Of a stretch of 40,271 nucleotides of DNA, positions 1 to 13,953 are shown one piece after another. The notes beneath the pieces were generated by a model. It was not told where the DNA came from. It searched no databases and was given only the letters and a program-made list of their open reading frames with translations. The position numbers and the translations under genes are program-made. Source of the DNA: Rhodocyclales bacterium (lineage in GTDB: Bacteria; Pseudomonadota; Gammaproteobacteria; Burkholderiales; Rhodocyclaceae). The stretch is from positions 1 through 40,271 of the forward strand of contig JACRIZ010000101.1 in the NCBI GenBank assembly GCA_016235765.1, read 5' to 3'. Within the stretch, counting starts at the first letter, position 1; every line of letters begins with the position of its first letter.

Positions 1-672
1 CTTGCTGTTCACGCCTTCGACTTCCCAGGCATGGTCGGGATGCACGGCTTCGACGGTCATGCCCTCACCTACCGCGAGGCCGACGATGTCGGTCAGGTAG
101 TACTCGCCCTGCGCGTTGCTGTTGCCCAGACCGGGCAACCAGCGCTGGAGCGCAGCGGTGGGCGCGACCAGGATGCCGGTGTTCACTTCGTCGATGGCGC
201 GTTCGGCATCGTCGGCGTCCTTTTCCTCGACGATGCGCGTAACCCTGCCCTGGGCGCGGACGATGCGGCCGTAGCCCTTGGGGTTCGGCAGCCTGACCGT
301 AAGCAGCGCCAGCGTGCCATCTTGGCTGACTTTCAGCAGCCGCGCCAGCGTCTCGGCGCGGATCAGCGGCACGTCGCCGTAAAGCACCAGCGTCGGCGCG
401 GCGGGATCGAGCTGCGGCAGCGCCTGCAGCACGGCGTGGCCGGTGCCCAGTTGCGGTTCCTGCTTCGCCCAGGTGAGATCCGGCGCGGCCAGGGCTTCGC
501 GCACCTGCTCGCCGCCATGACCGTAAACTACGCAGGTATTCCCGGCGCCAAGTTTGCGCGCGGTATCGGCGACATGGGCCAGCATGGGCTTGCCGGCGAT
601 CGGGTGCAGGACCTTGGGCAGGTCCGAGTGCATGCGCTTGCCCTGGCCGGCGGCGAGGATGACGACGTTCAT
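1..672 (-). CDS. glmU: GlmU, bifunctional UDP-GlcNAc pyrophosphorylase / GlcN-1-P acetyltransferase (N-terminal part)
   Basis: The first 224 codons are present and the 3' end lies outside the window. The cytoplasmic enzyme makes UDP-N-acetylglucosamine for peptidoglycan and lipopolysaccharide. The start ATG is at 672. The protein opens with the nucleotidyltransferase signature [19 protein letters not shown], which binds UTP, followed by YGDVPL (metal and nucleotide site) and VNTGI, all in the order known for GlmU. Only the uridylyltransferase domain is visible; the left-handed beta-helix acetyltransferase domain would follow beyond base 1. It lies downstream of gltD behind an intrinsic terminator, so it probably has its own promoter. 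The N-terminal signature makes the identification firm, though a stand-alone pyrophosphorylase cannot be excluded without the C-terminus. Confidence 0.93.
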   Translation of the reverse strand, partial: MNVVILAAGQGKRMHSDLPKVLHPIAGKPMLAHVADTARKLGAGNTCVVYGHGGEQVREALAAPDLTWAKQEPQLGTGHAVLQALPQLDPAAPTLVLYGDVPLIRAETLARLLKVSQDGTLALLTVRLPNPKGYGRIVRAQGRVTRIVEEKDADDAERAIDEVNTGILVAPTAALQRWLPGLGNSNAQGEYYLTDIVGLAVGEGMTVEAVHPDHAWEVEGVNSK

Positions 673-700
673 GGCCACTCTGGTTCGAATTGGATGTCCG

Positions 701-706
701 ATTTTA
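701..706 (-). promoter_or_regulatory. possible -10 box for glmU
   Basis: On the minus strand TAAAAT (5 of 6 to the sigma-70 consensus) lies about 28 nt before the glmU ATG and just after the gltBD terminator. No convincing -35 hexamer is seen at the right distance, so this is only a candidate. Confidence 0.3.
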
Positions 707-717
707 CATGCTCGCCC

Positions 718-749
718 AAACGAAAACGCCGGCGTCATCGCCGGCGTTT
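718..749 (-). terminator. intrinsic terminator after gltBD
   Basis: A perfect 11-bp stem (724-734 with 739-749, core CGCCGGCG) encloses a 4-nt loop. On the minus strand it ends in TTT, followed by CG and TTT. It starts about 22 nt after the gltD stop codon and separates gltBD from glmU. The U-tract is interrupted, so efficiency is uncertain. Confidence 0.8.
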
Positions 750-771
750 AATCGTTCGGACTAATGCCCCG

Positions 772-2243
772 CTAACGCGGCAGCAGCGAACTGCCCATCA
801 GGAACTGGTCGACCTCCCGGGCGCACTGCCGGCCCTCGCGGATCGCCCAGACCACCAGCGATTGGCCGCGGCGGACGTCGCCGGCCGCAAAGACCTTGTC
901 GACGCTGGTCGCGTAGCAGCCATCGCCGTCGGTCGTGGCGGCGGCATTGCCGCGGCCATCCTTGGCGACGCCAAAGCCGTCGAGCATGGAGGCAACCGGA
1001 TTGGTGAAGCCCATGGCCAGGAAAACGAGGTCGGCCTGGATCTCGAACTCCGAACCGGGAACCTCGGTCATCTTGCCGCCCTGCCAGTCGAGGCGTACGC
1101 ACTTCAGTGCCTTCAATCGGCCATTCTCGCCGATGAATTCCTTGGTTGCAATCGACCAGTCGCGCGTACAGCCTTCCTGGTGCGAGGAGGAGGTGCGCAG
1201 CTTGGTCGGCCAGTAGGGCCAGACCATGGGCTTGTTTTCCGCCTCGGGCGGCTTGGGCAGCAGTTCGAACTGGGTCACCGAAGCCGCGCCATGGCGGTTC
1301 GAGGTGCCGACGCAGTCGGAACCGGTATCGCCGCCGCCGATCACGACCACATGCTTGCCCTTTGCGTTGACCGGGTTCTTCTTGCCGCCGTTCACCTGCT
1401 TGTTTTGCGGGATCAGGAATTCGAGCGCGAAATGCACGCCGTCCAGGTCGCGGCCAGGAATCGGCAGGTCGCGCGGGGTCTCGGAGCCGCCCGCCAGCAC
1501 CACGGCGTCGTAGTCCTTCAGCAACTGCTTGGGTGCGATCACCTTGACGGCGTCGTTGACGACACCCTTGGGCATCCCATTGGCCAACTGGGCACCGACC
1601 ATGGTTCGGGTGACGAACTTGACGCCCTCGGCCGCCATTTGCGCGGCGCGCCAGTCGATCAGGCGCTTGTCGAGCTTGAAGTCGGGAATGCCGAAGCGCA
1701 GCAAGCCGCCGATGTCCTCGTTCTTCTCATAGACGGTGACGTCATGGCCGGCACGCGCCAGTTGCTGCGCGGCGGCGAGGCCCGCCGGGCCGGAACCGAC
1801 GATGGCGACTTTCCTGCCGGTCTTGATGGTGGCGACCTGCGGTACGACCCAGCCGTTCTCGCCGGCCTTGTCGATGATGGCATGTTCGAGAGACTTGATG
1901 CCGACCGGCTCGGCGTTGATGCCGAGCGTACAGGCGGACTCGCAGGGCGCCGGGCAGATGCGGCCGGTCATCTCGGGGAAGTTGTTGGTCGAGTGCAGGA
2001 TCTCGAGCGCCTCGCGCCAGTTGCCCTTGTAGACCGCGTCGTTGAAGTCCGGAATGTTGTTGTTCACCGGGCAGCCGTGGTTGCAGAAGGGGATGCCGCA
2101 ATCCATGCAGCGCGCCCCCTGCACCTTGGCCTGGTCGTCGGTGAGATGGGCGACGAACTCCTGATAGTTCTTCAGGCGCTTGTCGACGGGTTGGTAGCCC
2201 TCGGCCTGACGCTGGAATTCGAGGAACCCCGTGGGCTTGCCCA

Positions 2244-2244
<1 letters not shown>
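772..2244 (-). CDS. gltD: glutamate synthase (NADPH) small subunit
   Basis: A 490-residue beta subunit of glutamate synthase. It passes electrons from NADPH through FAD and iron-sulfur clusters to GltB for glutamate synthesis from glutamine and 2-oxoglutarate. Visible parts are an N-terminal ferredoxin-like region with cysteines at about 46, 49, 54 and 58 and at 97, 101 and 105, the FAD Rossmann motif [10 protein letters not shown] near 146-155, and the NADPH motif [10 protein letters not shown] near 299-308. Length matches the family. The ATG overlaps the gltB stop by one base (TAATG), so the two genes are probably translationally coupled. A strong hairpin terminator follows the stop. Confidence 0.97.
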
Positions 2245-6872
<4,628 letters not shown>

Positions 6873-6898
6873 TTCGGTATTCCTGGAATGCGACCGTC

Positions 6899-6943
6899 AA
6901 AAAAAGCCGGTGGCCAACGTCCTTTGGTGGCCCTCCCCGGCTT
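6899..6943 (-). terminator. terminator-like hairpin between dgt and gltB
   Basis: On the minus strand AAGCCGG (6937-6943) pairs with CCGGCTT (6904-6910). An inner GGCCA/TGGCC stem (6928-6932 with 6912-6916) closes the loop, and a run of T follows (6899-6905). It could end the aroK-aroB-dgt transcript. Since it lies downstream of the best gltB promoter candidate, it could also act as an attenuator in the gltB leader. Confidence 0.7.
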
Positions 6944-6968
6944 CGCTATTCGTTCGGGCGAACGGATA

Positions 6969-6998
6969 AATATACCGCAGAACGTGGCCCAGACTCAA
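6969..6998 (-). promoter_or_regulatory. candidate sigma-70 promoter for gltBD
   Basis: On the minus strand TTGAGT (6993-6998) and TATATT (6969-6974) are separated by 18 nt. The -35 overlaps the dgt stop codon. Predicted start is near 6962, giving a leader of about 90 nt that contains the hairpin at 6904-6943. The match is good but untested. Confidence 0.5.
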
Positions 6999-8167
6999 TA
7001 TCCGTGTCCAGCCTGCCCCCATAAAGCCGCCGTATCGGCGGTTTCCATGGGCCCGCACAGTCGGCCATGCTCGCGGATGGCGTAGCGATCGGTCATTCCG
7101 GCGATGTAGTCGGCGATGGTCCGGGCTTTGTCGGCCTCGGCGAGCCTATGGTACTGGGCCGGGAGGCGGCCGGGCTCGATCATGAAGCCGGCGAAAAGCT
7201 CCCGGACGATCCGGCCGGCCCGATCGGTCATGGCAACCACGCGCGGATGGCGGTATAGATTCTTGAGCAGAAAGCGCTTCAGATTGGCGTTTTCGGCCTT
7301 CATGGCCGGCGTAAACCCGATCAGGGTCGGCGCTTGCCGAACGTCGTCCAGCGTCGCCACGCCCGTGGCTTGTATCCGGCGGCCCGACTCGGCGAGGAGA
7401 TCCCCGACCAAGGCACCGATCATGCGGCGGATGGTCTCGTGGACCATGCGCCGCTCCCCCAGGTCCGGATATTCGCCCCTGACCTCGGCCACGTGGCGGG
7501 AGAACAGGTCCGTCGCCATCAGTTCGTCGATATTCAGGAGGCCGGAGCGCAGCCCATCGTCGATGTCGTGGTTGTTATAGGCAATTTCGTCGGCGAGGTT
7601 GCAGACCTGGGCCTCCAGAGTCGGGCGCAATCCCGCGCTGAAGCGCGTTGCCAGATCCCCGAGTTCCGGCTCCGGCCCTTTCGGCGGATGTTTCAGGATG
7701 CCTTCACGGGTCTCGTACATCAGGTTCAGGCCATCGAAGGCGCCATACCGCTCCTCGAGCCGATCGACGATCCGGAGGCTTTGCACGTTGTGCTCGAAAC
7801 CGCCGTGTTCTCGCAGGCACTCGTCGAGCGCGTCCTGGCCGGCATGGCCGAAGGGCGTGTGGCCAAGGTCGTGCGCCAGGGCGATCGCCTCGACCAGGTC
7901 GTCGTTCAGGCGCAAGGCCCTGGCGATGGAGCGCGCCACCTGGGCAACCTCGATGGAATGCGTCAGCCGGGTGCGGAACAGGTCGCCTTCGTGATTGACG
8001 AAGACCTGGGTCTTGTACTCGAGGCGGCGAAAGGCCGTCGAGTGGATGACACGATCGCGGTCGCGTGCAAACTCGCTTCGCGCCTGCGGCCGGGGCTCAG
8101 GGTAACGCCGGCCCCGCGACCCGGCTTCGTCGACAGCGTAGGGTACCAGGTCAGGCACAGCAGGCAT
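6995..8167 (-). CDS. dgt: deoxyguanosinetriphosphate triphosphohydrolase-like protein
   Basis: A 390-residue HD-domain phosphohydrolase of the dGTPase family, which hydrolyses dNTPs to deoxynucleoside and triphosphate. The HD metal site is visible: His70 in RLTHS and His99-Asp100 in [12 protein letters not shown]. The N-terminal block [22 protein letters not shown] is typical of the family. An open frame continues further upstream, but that stretch overlaps aroB and looks like shadow coding. The ATG at 8167 gives the usual N-terminus and overlaps the aroB 3' end by 17 nt. It is the third gene of aroK-aroB-dgt. Preferred substrate cannot be read from sequence. Confidence 0.92.
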   Translation of the reverse strand: MPAVPDLVPYAVDEAGSRGRRYPEPRPQARSEFARDRDRVIHSTAFRRLEYKTQVFVNHEGDLFRTRLTHSIEVAQVARSIARALRLNDDLVEAIALAHDLGHTPFGHAGQDALDECLREHGGFEHNVQSLRIVDRLEERYGAFDGLNLMYETREGILKHPPKGPEPELGDLATRFSAGLRPTLEAQVCNLADEIAYNNHDIDDGLRSGLLNIDELMATDLFSRHVAEVRGEYPDLGERRMVHETIRRMIGALVGDLLAESGRRIQATGVATLDDVRQAPTLIGFTPAMKAENANLKRFLLKNLYRHPRVVAMTDRAGRIVRELFAGFMIEPGRLPAQYHRLAEADKARTIADYIAGMTDRYAIREHGRLCGPMETADTAALWGQAGHGY

Positions 8168-9242
8168 CGATCGCCGTGCGAATATCCGACTCAGACGCAT
8201 CTGACCAGGTGATCGCTTCGCCCAGGCGCTTGAGCAGCACGAGGCGCATGCGGCCGGCGATGACCTTCTTGTCGTGCCCCATGAGGTCAAGGTAGCGCTC
8301 GGCCCCCAGGGGCGCGCCCTTGACGGGCAGTCTCGCCCTGGCGAGCAGGTCGCGGATTCGGCTGACGTCATCGGCGTCGAGCCAGCCCAGCCGCCGCGAC
8401 AGTTCTGCGGCCATGACGGTCCCGGCTGCGACCCCCTCGCCGTGTAGCCAAGTGCCGTAGCCGGTGCCCGTCTCGATCGCGTGGCCGAAGGTGTGGCCCA
8501 GGTTCAGCAGCGCCCGCCCGTTATCCTGCGCCGTTTCGCGCTCGTCGCCGGCCACGACCTCCGCCTTGTTGGCGCAGGAGCGCTCGATCGCGTAGGCAAG
8601 CGCCTCGGGGTCACGGGCCATCAGGCGTCCGACATTGGCCTCTATCCATTCGAGGAATGCCAGATCGCGGATCAGGCCGTACTTGATCACCTCGGCCAGG
8701 CCGGCCGACAGTTCGCGGTCCGGCAGCGTGGCCAGGGTATCGGTGTCGGCGAGCACCAGCTTCGGTTGCCAGAAAGCGCCGATCATGTTCTTGCCGCGCG
8801 GGTGGTTGATGCCGGTCTTGCCGCCGACGGAGGAATCGACCTGGGCCAGGACCGTGGTCGGCACCTGGATTAAGGGCACGCCACGCTGGTAGGTCGCGGC
8901 CGCGAAGCCCGCGAGGTCGCCAACCACGCCGCCGCCGAGGGCGATAACGGTCGTGGTCCGGTCGCAGCGATCCGCCAGCAAGGCGTCGAAGATGGCGTTG
9001 AGGGTCTCCCAGTTCTTGTAGGCCTCGCCGTCGGGGAGGATGATTTCCGTTACCCGAACTCCGGCCGCCCGCAGCGGAGCAGTCAGCTTCGCAAGATACA
9101 GGGGCGCAACAACGGTGTTGCTGACGACTGCCACGCGATCGCTGGCCAGGCGACCCAAAATCGGCGTGCCGGCAGCGAGCAAGTCGGCACCGATATGAAT
9201 GTCGTAGGCGCGGTCCGACAGGGCGACATTCAAGGTTCGCAT
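8151..9242 (-). CDS. aroB: 3-dehydroquinate synthase
   Basis: A 363-residue NAD- and metal-dependent enzyme that converts DAHP to 3-dehydroquinate, the second step of the shikimate pathway. The nucleotide-binding and catalytic block [19 protein letters not shown], followed by [19 protein letters not shown], is intact, as are the later metal-ligand histidine stretches ([10 protein letters not shown] and LHGEGVAAG). Length is normal. The start overlaps the end of aroK by 13 nt and the 3' end overlaps dgt, so the three are probably one transcription unit. The aroK-aroB pair after pilQ is a conserved proteobacterial arrangement. Confidence 0.97.
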   Translation of the reverse strand: MRTLNVALSDRAYDIHIGADLLAAGTPILGRLASDRVAVVSNTVVAPLYLAKLTAPLRAAGVRVTEIILPDGEAYKNWETLNAIFDALLADRCDRTTTVIALGGGVVGDLAGFAAATYQRGVPLIQVPTTVLAQVDSSVGGKTGINHPRGKNMIGAFWQPKLVLADTDTLATLPDRELSAGLAEVIKYGLIRDLAFLEWIEANVGRLMARDPEALAYAIERSCANKAEVVAGDERETAQDNGRALLNLGHTFGHAIETGTGYGTWLHGEGVAAGTVMAAELSRRLGWLDADDVSRIRDLLARARLPVKGAPLGAERYLDLMGHDKKVIAGRMRLVLLKRLGEAITWSDASESDIRTAIDACCA

Positions 9243-9757
9243 AGGGTCCTCAATTCACTTTCGATTCTTTGCGTCAATTGGCCCGCGGCGCCGTTCTTGC
9301 CCTCGACCACCAGATGCGCGACCTCGCGGTAGATAGGATCGCGCTGTTCATATAGAAGCTTCAGCTTGGCCAGGGGATCGTCCACCTGAAGCAGCGGACG
9401 ATTCCGGTCATGGCGGGTCCGCTCATACAAGACCTCGGGCGGCGCGTGCAGATATACGACGACCCCGGAATCGCGCAGGCACTGCCGATTCTCCGACAGC
9501 AGCACCGCACCGCCGCCGGTCGCCAGGACGAGGTCCTGCTCACGGGAAAGCTCTGCCAGCACCTCGGTTTCGCGGCGCCGGAAGCCTGCTTCGCCCTCGA
9601 TCTCGAATATCACCGGAATGCGCACGCCCGTGCGCGCCTCGATTTCATGGTCGCTGTCCAGAAATCGGCGCTGCAGTCGCTTGGCGAGCTGGCGGCCGAC
9701 GGTAGTCTTCCCGGCCCCCATTAGACCGACAAGATAAATGTTGGCACACCGGGTCAC
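9230..9757 (-). CDS. aroK: shikimate kinase
   Basis: A 175-residue kinase that phosphorylates shikimate with ATP. The P-loop GLMGAGKTT lies near residues 11-19, and the shikimate-binding DSDHEIE and GGGAVL follow. The start is GTG at 9757, because no ATG fits ahead of the P-loop. There is no clear Shine-Dalgarno sequence, and the pilQ terminator ends only about 20 nt upstream. An extended -10 box ends 6 nt before the GTG, so the message could be leaderless. The gene overlaps aroB by 13 nt. Confidence 0.95.
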   Translation of the reverse strand: MTRCANIYLVGLMGAGKTTVGRQLAKRLQRRFLDSDHEIEARTGVRIPVIFEIEGEAGFRRRETEVLAELSREQDLVLATGGGAVLLSENRQCLRDSGVVVYLHAPPEVLYERTRHDRNRPLLQVDDPLAKLKLLYEQRDPIYREVAHLVVEGKNGAAGQLTQRIESELRTLCEP

Positions 9758-9763
9758 GGCAGA

Positions 9764-9772
9764 ATTCTAGCA
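9764..9772 (-). promoter_or_regulatory. extended -10 element just upstream of aroK
   Basis: On the minus strand TGC-TAGAAT matches the extended -10 form (TGn plus 5 of 6 in the hexamer). It ends exactly 6 nt before the GTG of aroK, which puts the expected transcription start on or next to the start codon. No -35 box is recognisable because that position falls in the pilQ terminator region. Confidence 0.4.
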
Positions 9773-9776
9773 GCAG

Positions 9777-9806
9777 AAAGAAAATGGGCCGGCTAGGCCG
9801 GCCCAT
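9777..9806 (-). terminator. intrinsic terminator after pilMNOPQ
   Basis: A perfect 10-bp stem ATGGGCCGGC / GCCGGCCCAT (9784-9793 with 9797-9806) has a 3-nt loop. On the minus strand it is followed by a pyrimidine-rich tract that starts with three T. It begins about 20 nt after the pilQ stop and separates the pil operon from aroK. Confidence 0.82.
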
Positions 9807-9826
9807 CCGTGAATCGTGGTTCGCAA

Positions 9827-12106
9827 TCAGCGCAACGACAAGGCGTCGTTGACGATCTTCGGTGTGATGAAGACCAGCAGTTCGCGGCGGTTGTCGGTCG
9901 TTTCGTTCTTCTTGAACATGTGGCCGAGGACGGGGATGTCGCCCAGCAACGGTACCTTGGTTACGGTCTTTCGTTCTTCCTGGATGTAGATACCGCCGAT
10001 GACGACCGTGCCACCGTTTTCCACCAGCACGTCGGTCTTGACGTTCTTGGTGTCGATTGCCAAACCGTACGATGTAGACAAGGACGTATTGACGTTGTCC
10101 TTGTTGACCTGCAGGTGCATCAACACCTTGCCGTCGGGGGTGATCTGCGGCCGTACGTTCAAGGACAGAACAGCCTTGCGGTATGCCACGGTCGTCGCAC
10201 CGGAACTGGATGCCGACCAATACGGGACCTCCTGGCCGTCCTCGATCACTGCTTCGACCTGATCCGCTGTCAGAACGCGCGGGCTGGACACCGTCTTGCC
10301 CCTGCCGTCTGCCTCCAGTGCGGAGAGCTCAAGGGTCAGCAATTGTGTCTTGCTGCTGTTGAACAGCGCCAGAGCGAACTGACCGGCAGCATTGCCGAGT
10401 GCCAGATCGACAGCGTTCGAACGTCCAGACACGTTGCCGGCAAGCCCGGTCGTGCCGTTCGATCCAGAGGAAGTCCCAGCATTGTCATAGGTCAGCTTGC
10501 CGTTGTTGTTCCACGTCATCGGCGGCAGTGGTGAGTACTCTGGCACATGGTAGTTCACATATTCGGAGGATCCGGCTATGCCCCATCGCGGGCTATTCGT
10601 GCCGGCAACCCGATGGCCGGTGGTGAGGCCCTGCGCGTCGCCGATGCCAATGCGCGCCCCGAGTGCCTTCGAAAAAGTGTTGTCAGCTTCGACGATGCGG
10701 GCTTCGATCAACACCTGCCGAACGGCGACGTCGATCTCGGCTATCAAGGCGCGGATTTCGGCCAATTTACTCGGGGTGTCGGTAATGAAGAGCTTGTTCG
10801 TCCGGGTATCGGCCAGAACGCTGCCGCGCTCGCTGAGCAGAGGTTTGTTTTTTGCGCCCGGCGGTAAGGTAACGCCCTTGGGCGTGCCCCCAAGCAGCGC
10901 GGTGGTAAACACGTCCGCTTTCTGGTAATTCAGTTGGAAAGCCTCAGTACGCACCGGCTCGTAGTCGGCCATGGCCTGCCGGGCATCCATGTCGATCTTT
11001 TCGCGAGCCGCCAGTTCGTCGCCGGGGGCGATCCAGATGACGTTGCCGCTCTTGCGCATGGCCAGGCCCTTCTGTTTAAGGACGATCTCCAGCGCCTGGT
11101 CCCAAGGCACCTCGTTGAGTCGCAGCGACACGTTGCCGGCGACCGAATCGCTGACCACGATGTTGAAGTTGGTGATGTCGGCAAACACATGCAACAACTC
11201 GCGCAGGGGGATGTTCTGGAAGTTGAGCGAGACCTTCTCGCCCTGGTAACCCTGACGCTGAGAACCCTGGAACAGCTTGGATGGGTCTTCCTTGAGCGGC
11301 TTGACTTCGACGACGAACTGGTTGTCGCTCTGGTAGGCGGTGTGTTCCCACAAACCGTGAGCGGCGATCGAGACGCGTACGTTCTCGCCCTGGCGCGAAG
11401 TCACCACCGACGATACCGGCGTCGCAAAATCCATCACGTCCATGCGCCTACGCAGTTCCTCAGATACCTGAGTCTTCTGCAAATCGATAATCACGTTGGG
11501 ACCCTGAAGCCGCACGTCGATGGTGGTATTCGGATCGGACAGTTCCATTGTGACCAGTCCCTCGCCACCCTTGCCGCGGCGGAACTTGAGATCTCGAACC
11601 GAACGCGTATCGGTCGTCGGCTTCGCCTCCGACACGCCTGCAAAGTGCTGTACGGCCGGCACCGTCGCCGTACCGGCCGACGCACCCGCAAGGGTAATCA
11701 GGAACGAAGAGCCGTCCTGTTGCGTCTGATAGGTTCCTGGTCTCTTCAGGTTCAATACCAGCCGCGTCCGGTCTCCGACTTGAACGATGTTGATGCTGCG
11801 CAGGTCACCGTCGTCCACCTGCTGGACGGAGCGCCCCAGCGCATTGGCGGTGCCGGCGAAATCAAAGACAATGCGGGCGGGATTGGCAACACTGAAGCTC
11901 GATGGCGCCTTATCTAGCGCCTGCTTCAGGTCGAGCTTGACAATGGTACTGCCCGCCTGCTGGGCGACAACCAGGGATTCGATGCTGTTTGCTGCCATGG
12001 CTTCAGTCGCACCCGCGGGCGCCACCGCCTGTTGGGCGTACGTGCTGCCACACAGTGCCAGCGCCGCCAAGCATTGGGCCACTAACCCAAGATTACGCGG
12101 TTTCAT
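9827..12106 (-). CDS. pilQ: type IV pilus secretin PilQ
   Basis: A 759-residue outer-membrane secretin through which the type IV pilus exits. It has a signal peptide (residues 1 to about 25, ending STYAQ). Two AMIN-like beta domains that bind peptidoglycan follow in the first 250 residues. An STN/N0 domain lies near 290-355 (IPLRELLHVFADITNFNIVV), and the secretin core reaches the C-terminus with VPLLGDIPVLGHMFK. The open frame extends 22 codons upstream, but the ATG at 12106 overlaps the pilP stop (ATGA), has AAGGAGG ahead of it and starts the signal peptide. It is the last gene of pilMNOPQ and is followed by a terminator. Confidence 0.97.
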   Translation of the reverse strand: MKPRNLGLVAQCLAALALCGSTYAQQAVAPAGATEAMAANSIESLVVAQQAGSTIVKLDLKQALDKAPSSFSVANPARIVFDFAGTANALGRSVQQVDDGDLRSINIVQVGDRTRLVLNLKRPGTYQTQQDGSSFLITLAGASAGTATVPAVQHFAGVSEAKPTTDTRSVRDLKFRRGKGGEGLVTMELSDPNTTIDVRLQGPNVIIDLQKTQVSEELRRRMDVMDFATPVSSVVTSRQGENVRVSIAAHGLWEHTAYQSDNQFVVEVKPLKEDPSKLFQGSQRQGYQGEKVSLNFQNIPLRELLHVFADITNFNIVVSDSVAGNVSLRLNEVPWDQALEIVLKQKGLAMRKSGNVIWIAPGDELAAREKIDMDARQAMADYEPVRTEAFQLNYQKADVFTTALLGGTPKGVTLPPGAKNKPLLSERGSVLADTRTNKLFITDTPSKLAEIRALIAEIDVAVRQVLIEARIVEADNTFSKALGARIGIGDAQGLTTGHRVAGTNSPRWGIAGSSEYVNYHVPEYSPLPPMTWNNNGKLTYDNAGTSSGSNGTTGLAGNVSGRSNAVDLALGNAAGQFALALFNSSKTQLLTLELSALEADGRGKTVSSPRVLTADQVEAVIEDGQEVPYWSASSSGATTVAYRKAVLSLNVRPQITPDGKVLMHLQVNKDNVNTSLSTSYGLAIDTKNVKTDVLVENGGTVVIGGIYIQEERKTVTKVPLLGDIPVLGHMFKKNETTDNRRELLVFITPKIVNDALSLR

Positions 12107-12651
12107 TTCTTTGCCTCCTTCTGCGACTGAACTTGCTCCTGCAACTGCATGTTGGCGATCCGCTCCACCCAATCCGCCGTCTGGCCGGTTGGGTCCTGGA
12201 CCAACTCCTTGATGCTCACCTGAGCGTCGGTTATGGAAGTGATAACGCCGAAGCTCTGGCCCATGTGATTGCCAGGGCGAACCTGATACACCGTGTTATC
12301 CACCTGGATCAGTGCATGCAGGACCTTGTCCTTGCGCATGACGCCGACCATCTTGAGGCTCTCCAGGGGATACGCTTCGAGCGGCTCCCGCGGACGATCG
12401 AAATCGGGCTGAATGCCGCCGCCACCTATGCGCTTCTCCGGCACCACCTTGCTCGGATTGAATGGCTCTGGCAGATCGCCGGCATCGTAGGAAATGATCG
12501 GGAAGGGCTTGATTTCCGGAATCGGCTGTACACGGCCATGCATGTCTTTGGACGCTTCGGCCATCCAGTTCCTCATGTCTTGGTGCTCTTCGCCACCACA
12601 GGCTACCAAGAGGAGGATCGCGGGCAGGACGAAAATCGAATAGGGGCGCAT
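12103..12651 (-). CDS. pilP: type IV pilus inner-membrane lipoprotein PilP
   Basis: A 182-residue lipoprotein that links the PilN/PilO inner-membrane complex to the PilQ secretin. The start ATG at 12651 gives a short signal peptide with lipobox LLVAC, so the lipidated residue is Cys18. A proline-rich linker (IPEIKPFPI) follows, then the C-terminal beta domain (LKMVGVMRK, VRPGNHMGQSFG) that contacts PilQ. A longer frame runs upstream inside pilO and is not the gene. It begins one base after the pilO stop and overlaps pilQ by 4 nt. Confidence 0.95.
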   Translation of the reverse strand: MRPYSIFVLPAILLLVACGGEEHQDMRNWMAEASKDMHGRVQPIPEIKPFPIISYDAGDLPEPFNPSKVVPEKRIGGGGIQPDFDRPREPLEAYPLESLKMVGVMRKDKVLHALIQVDNTVYQVRPGNHMGQSFGVITSITDAQVSIKELVQDPTGQTADWVERIANMQLQEQVQSQKEAKK

Positions 12652-12652
12652 G

Positions 12653-13342
12653 CTAATGCTTGCCTCCCTTGGCCTTATCCTTGGCGAGTTTCTCCCTGCG
12701 CTGGCGAGCAATCTCATCCTCGTCAAGATAGCGGAATGTCTTCGCGACCGCGGACATCGACAGGCCACCATCCTTGCCTGTTGCGACATCGACGTCATTG
12801 AGCGTAACAATTCTAGGCAACTTCGCGATATCGCCAGTAAATGCCCCGAAATCGTGATACGAACCGGTGACCTTGATGGTGATCGGCAACTCGGCATAGA
12901 AGTCGCGCAGTTGTTCCGTTCCAGGTTTAAACAGTTCGAACTGCAAGCCACGGCCAAGGCCAGCCTGGTTGATATCAACCAGCAGAGCCTCCATCTCGGA
13001 GGCATTTGGCAGCTGCTTCAGCAGTGCGCCGAACGAGCGATTGATTTCCGCCAACTGCTTCTGGTATTCGTCGAGATTGACCGCTTGGGCCTTCTTGGTC
13101 CGCCATTCCTCCTTCAGGCTGGTTTCCTGCTGAGCCTTCGCATCGAGTTCCTCAAACTGCGCTCGCCAGCCAAACCACCAGCCAAGTAGAAGGACAACAA
13201 GGAGGATGCCGATCAGGATGATGATGCGCGGCAACACCGGCCAGAGACCCGGATCCTTCGGATCGAGCGTCCTGAAGTCTGCGATCAGGGTTTGCAGATC
13301 GAATGCCGGTATTTGCTGGATGGACACAGTCGGCGCCTTCAT
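12653..13342 (-). CDS. pilO: type IV pilus inner-membrane protein PilO
   Basis: A 229-residue bitopic membrane protein of the pilus alignment complex. A short cytoplasmic tail is followed by one transmembrane helix at about 37-58, then a coiled-coil stretch (FEELDAKAQQETSLKEEW) and a periplasmic ferredoxin-like domain. It forms heterodimers with PilN. ATG at 13342 overlaps the pilN stop by 4 nt. Length and topology are normal for the family. Confidence 0.95.
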   Translation of the reverse strand: MKAPTVSIQQIPAFDLQTLIADFRTLDPKDPGLWPVLPRIIILIGILLVVLLLGWWFGWRAQFEELDAKAQQETSLKEEWRTKKAQAVNLDEYQKQLAEINRSFGALLKQLPNASEMEALLVDINQAGLGRGLQFELFKPGTEQLRDFYAELPITIKVTGSYHDFGAFTGDIAKLPRIVTLNDVDVATGKDGGLSMSAVAKTFRYLDEDEIARQRREKLAKDKAKGGKH

Positions 13343-13953
13343 GGCTTCTTGTCCGTTTGCGGCGAGACGGTGGACGGGGACTGCCCGGCGGGCTTCTTGG
13401 TGCTCTCGGCGGTCTGGCGCGTGATTGAGATATTCAGGCTGAAATCACTCAGACGACGCCTGCCGACCGTGGCAGCTTTGATCTCGACCAATTGCGGCCG
13501 CTCGAGAAGCGGCGACTCATCTAGATTGCGCATCAGGGTCGAGACTCTGGCGCTGGACTGGGAATAGCCGGCCAAGGCCACGTTGAGGCCGGTCTGCTTG
13601 ACCGAACGCAAATAAATTCCCGCTGGTACCTGCTTGGCAAGTTCATTGAACAGATAAACCGTCTCTGCACGATTGGCTTGCAGGGATTCAATCACCTGCT
13701 TGCGGGCGAGCAGCGCTTCCGTCTGTTCCTTCAACTTCTTGATTTCGTCGATCTCCTTGTCGAGCTCAGATATTTGCAGCTTCAAGTAGGCGTTCTTGCT
13801 CTCTTGGCTGGAGATATAGCCATTGATCACGGTGAAGCCAAGGAACCAGACCACGATGCCCAGCACCAGCATCAGGCCGCTCAACGCATAGAACTGCTCT
13901 CGCCTCGCTTTGCGCTTTTCCTCGCGATGCGGCAGTAGGTTGATCCGGATCAC
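13339..13953 (-). CDS. pilN: type IV pilus inner-membrane protein PilN
   Basis: A 204-residue partner of PilO. The N-terminal INLLP motif, known to dock into PilM in the cytoplasm, is at residues 4-8. One transmembrane helix at about 21-43 and a coiled coil (ELDKEIDEIKKLKEQTEALLARK) lead to the periplasmic domain. The start is GTG, in a GTGA overlap with the pilM stop. The C-terminal tail is rich in Lys, Pro and Thr. Context and motif make this assignment firm. Confidence 0.95.
   Translation of the reverse strand: MIRINLLPHREEKRKARREQFYALSGLMLVLGIVVWFLGFTVINGYISSQESKNAYLKLQISELDKEIDEIKKLKEQTEALLARKQVIESLQANRAETVYLFNELAKQVPAGIYLRSVKQTGLNVALAGYSQSSARVSTLMRNLDESPLLERPQLVEIKAATVGRRRLSDFSLNISITRQTAESTKKPAGQSPSTVSPQTDKKP

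Noticed and set aside
8168-8371. N-terminal extension of dgt into aroB
   Set aside because: It has no family similarity and overlaps aroB by 221 nt. The start at 8167 gives the normal dGTPase-family N-terminus.
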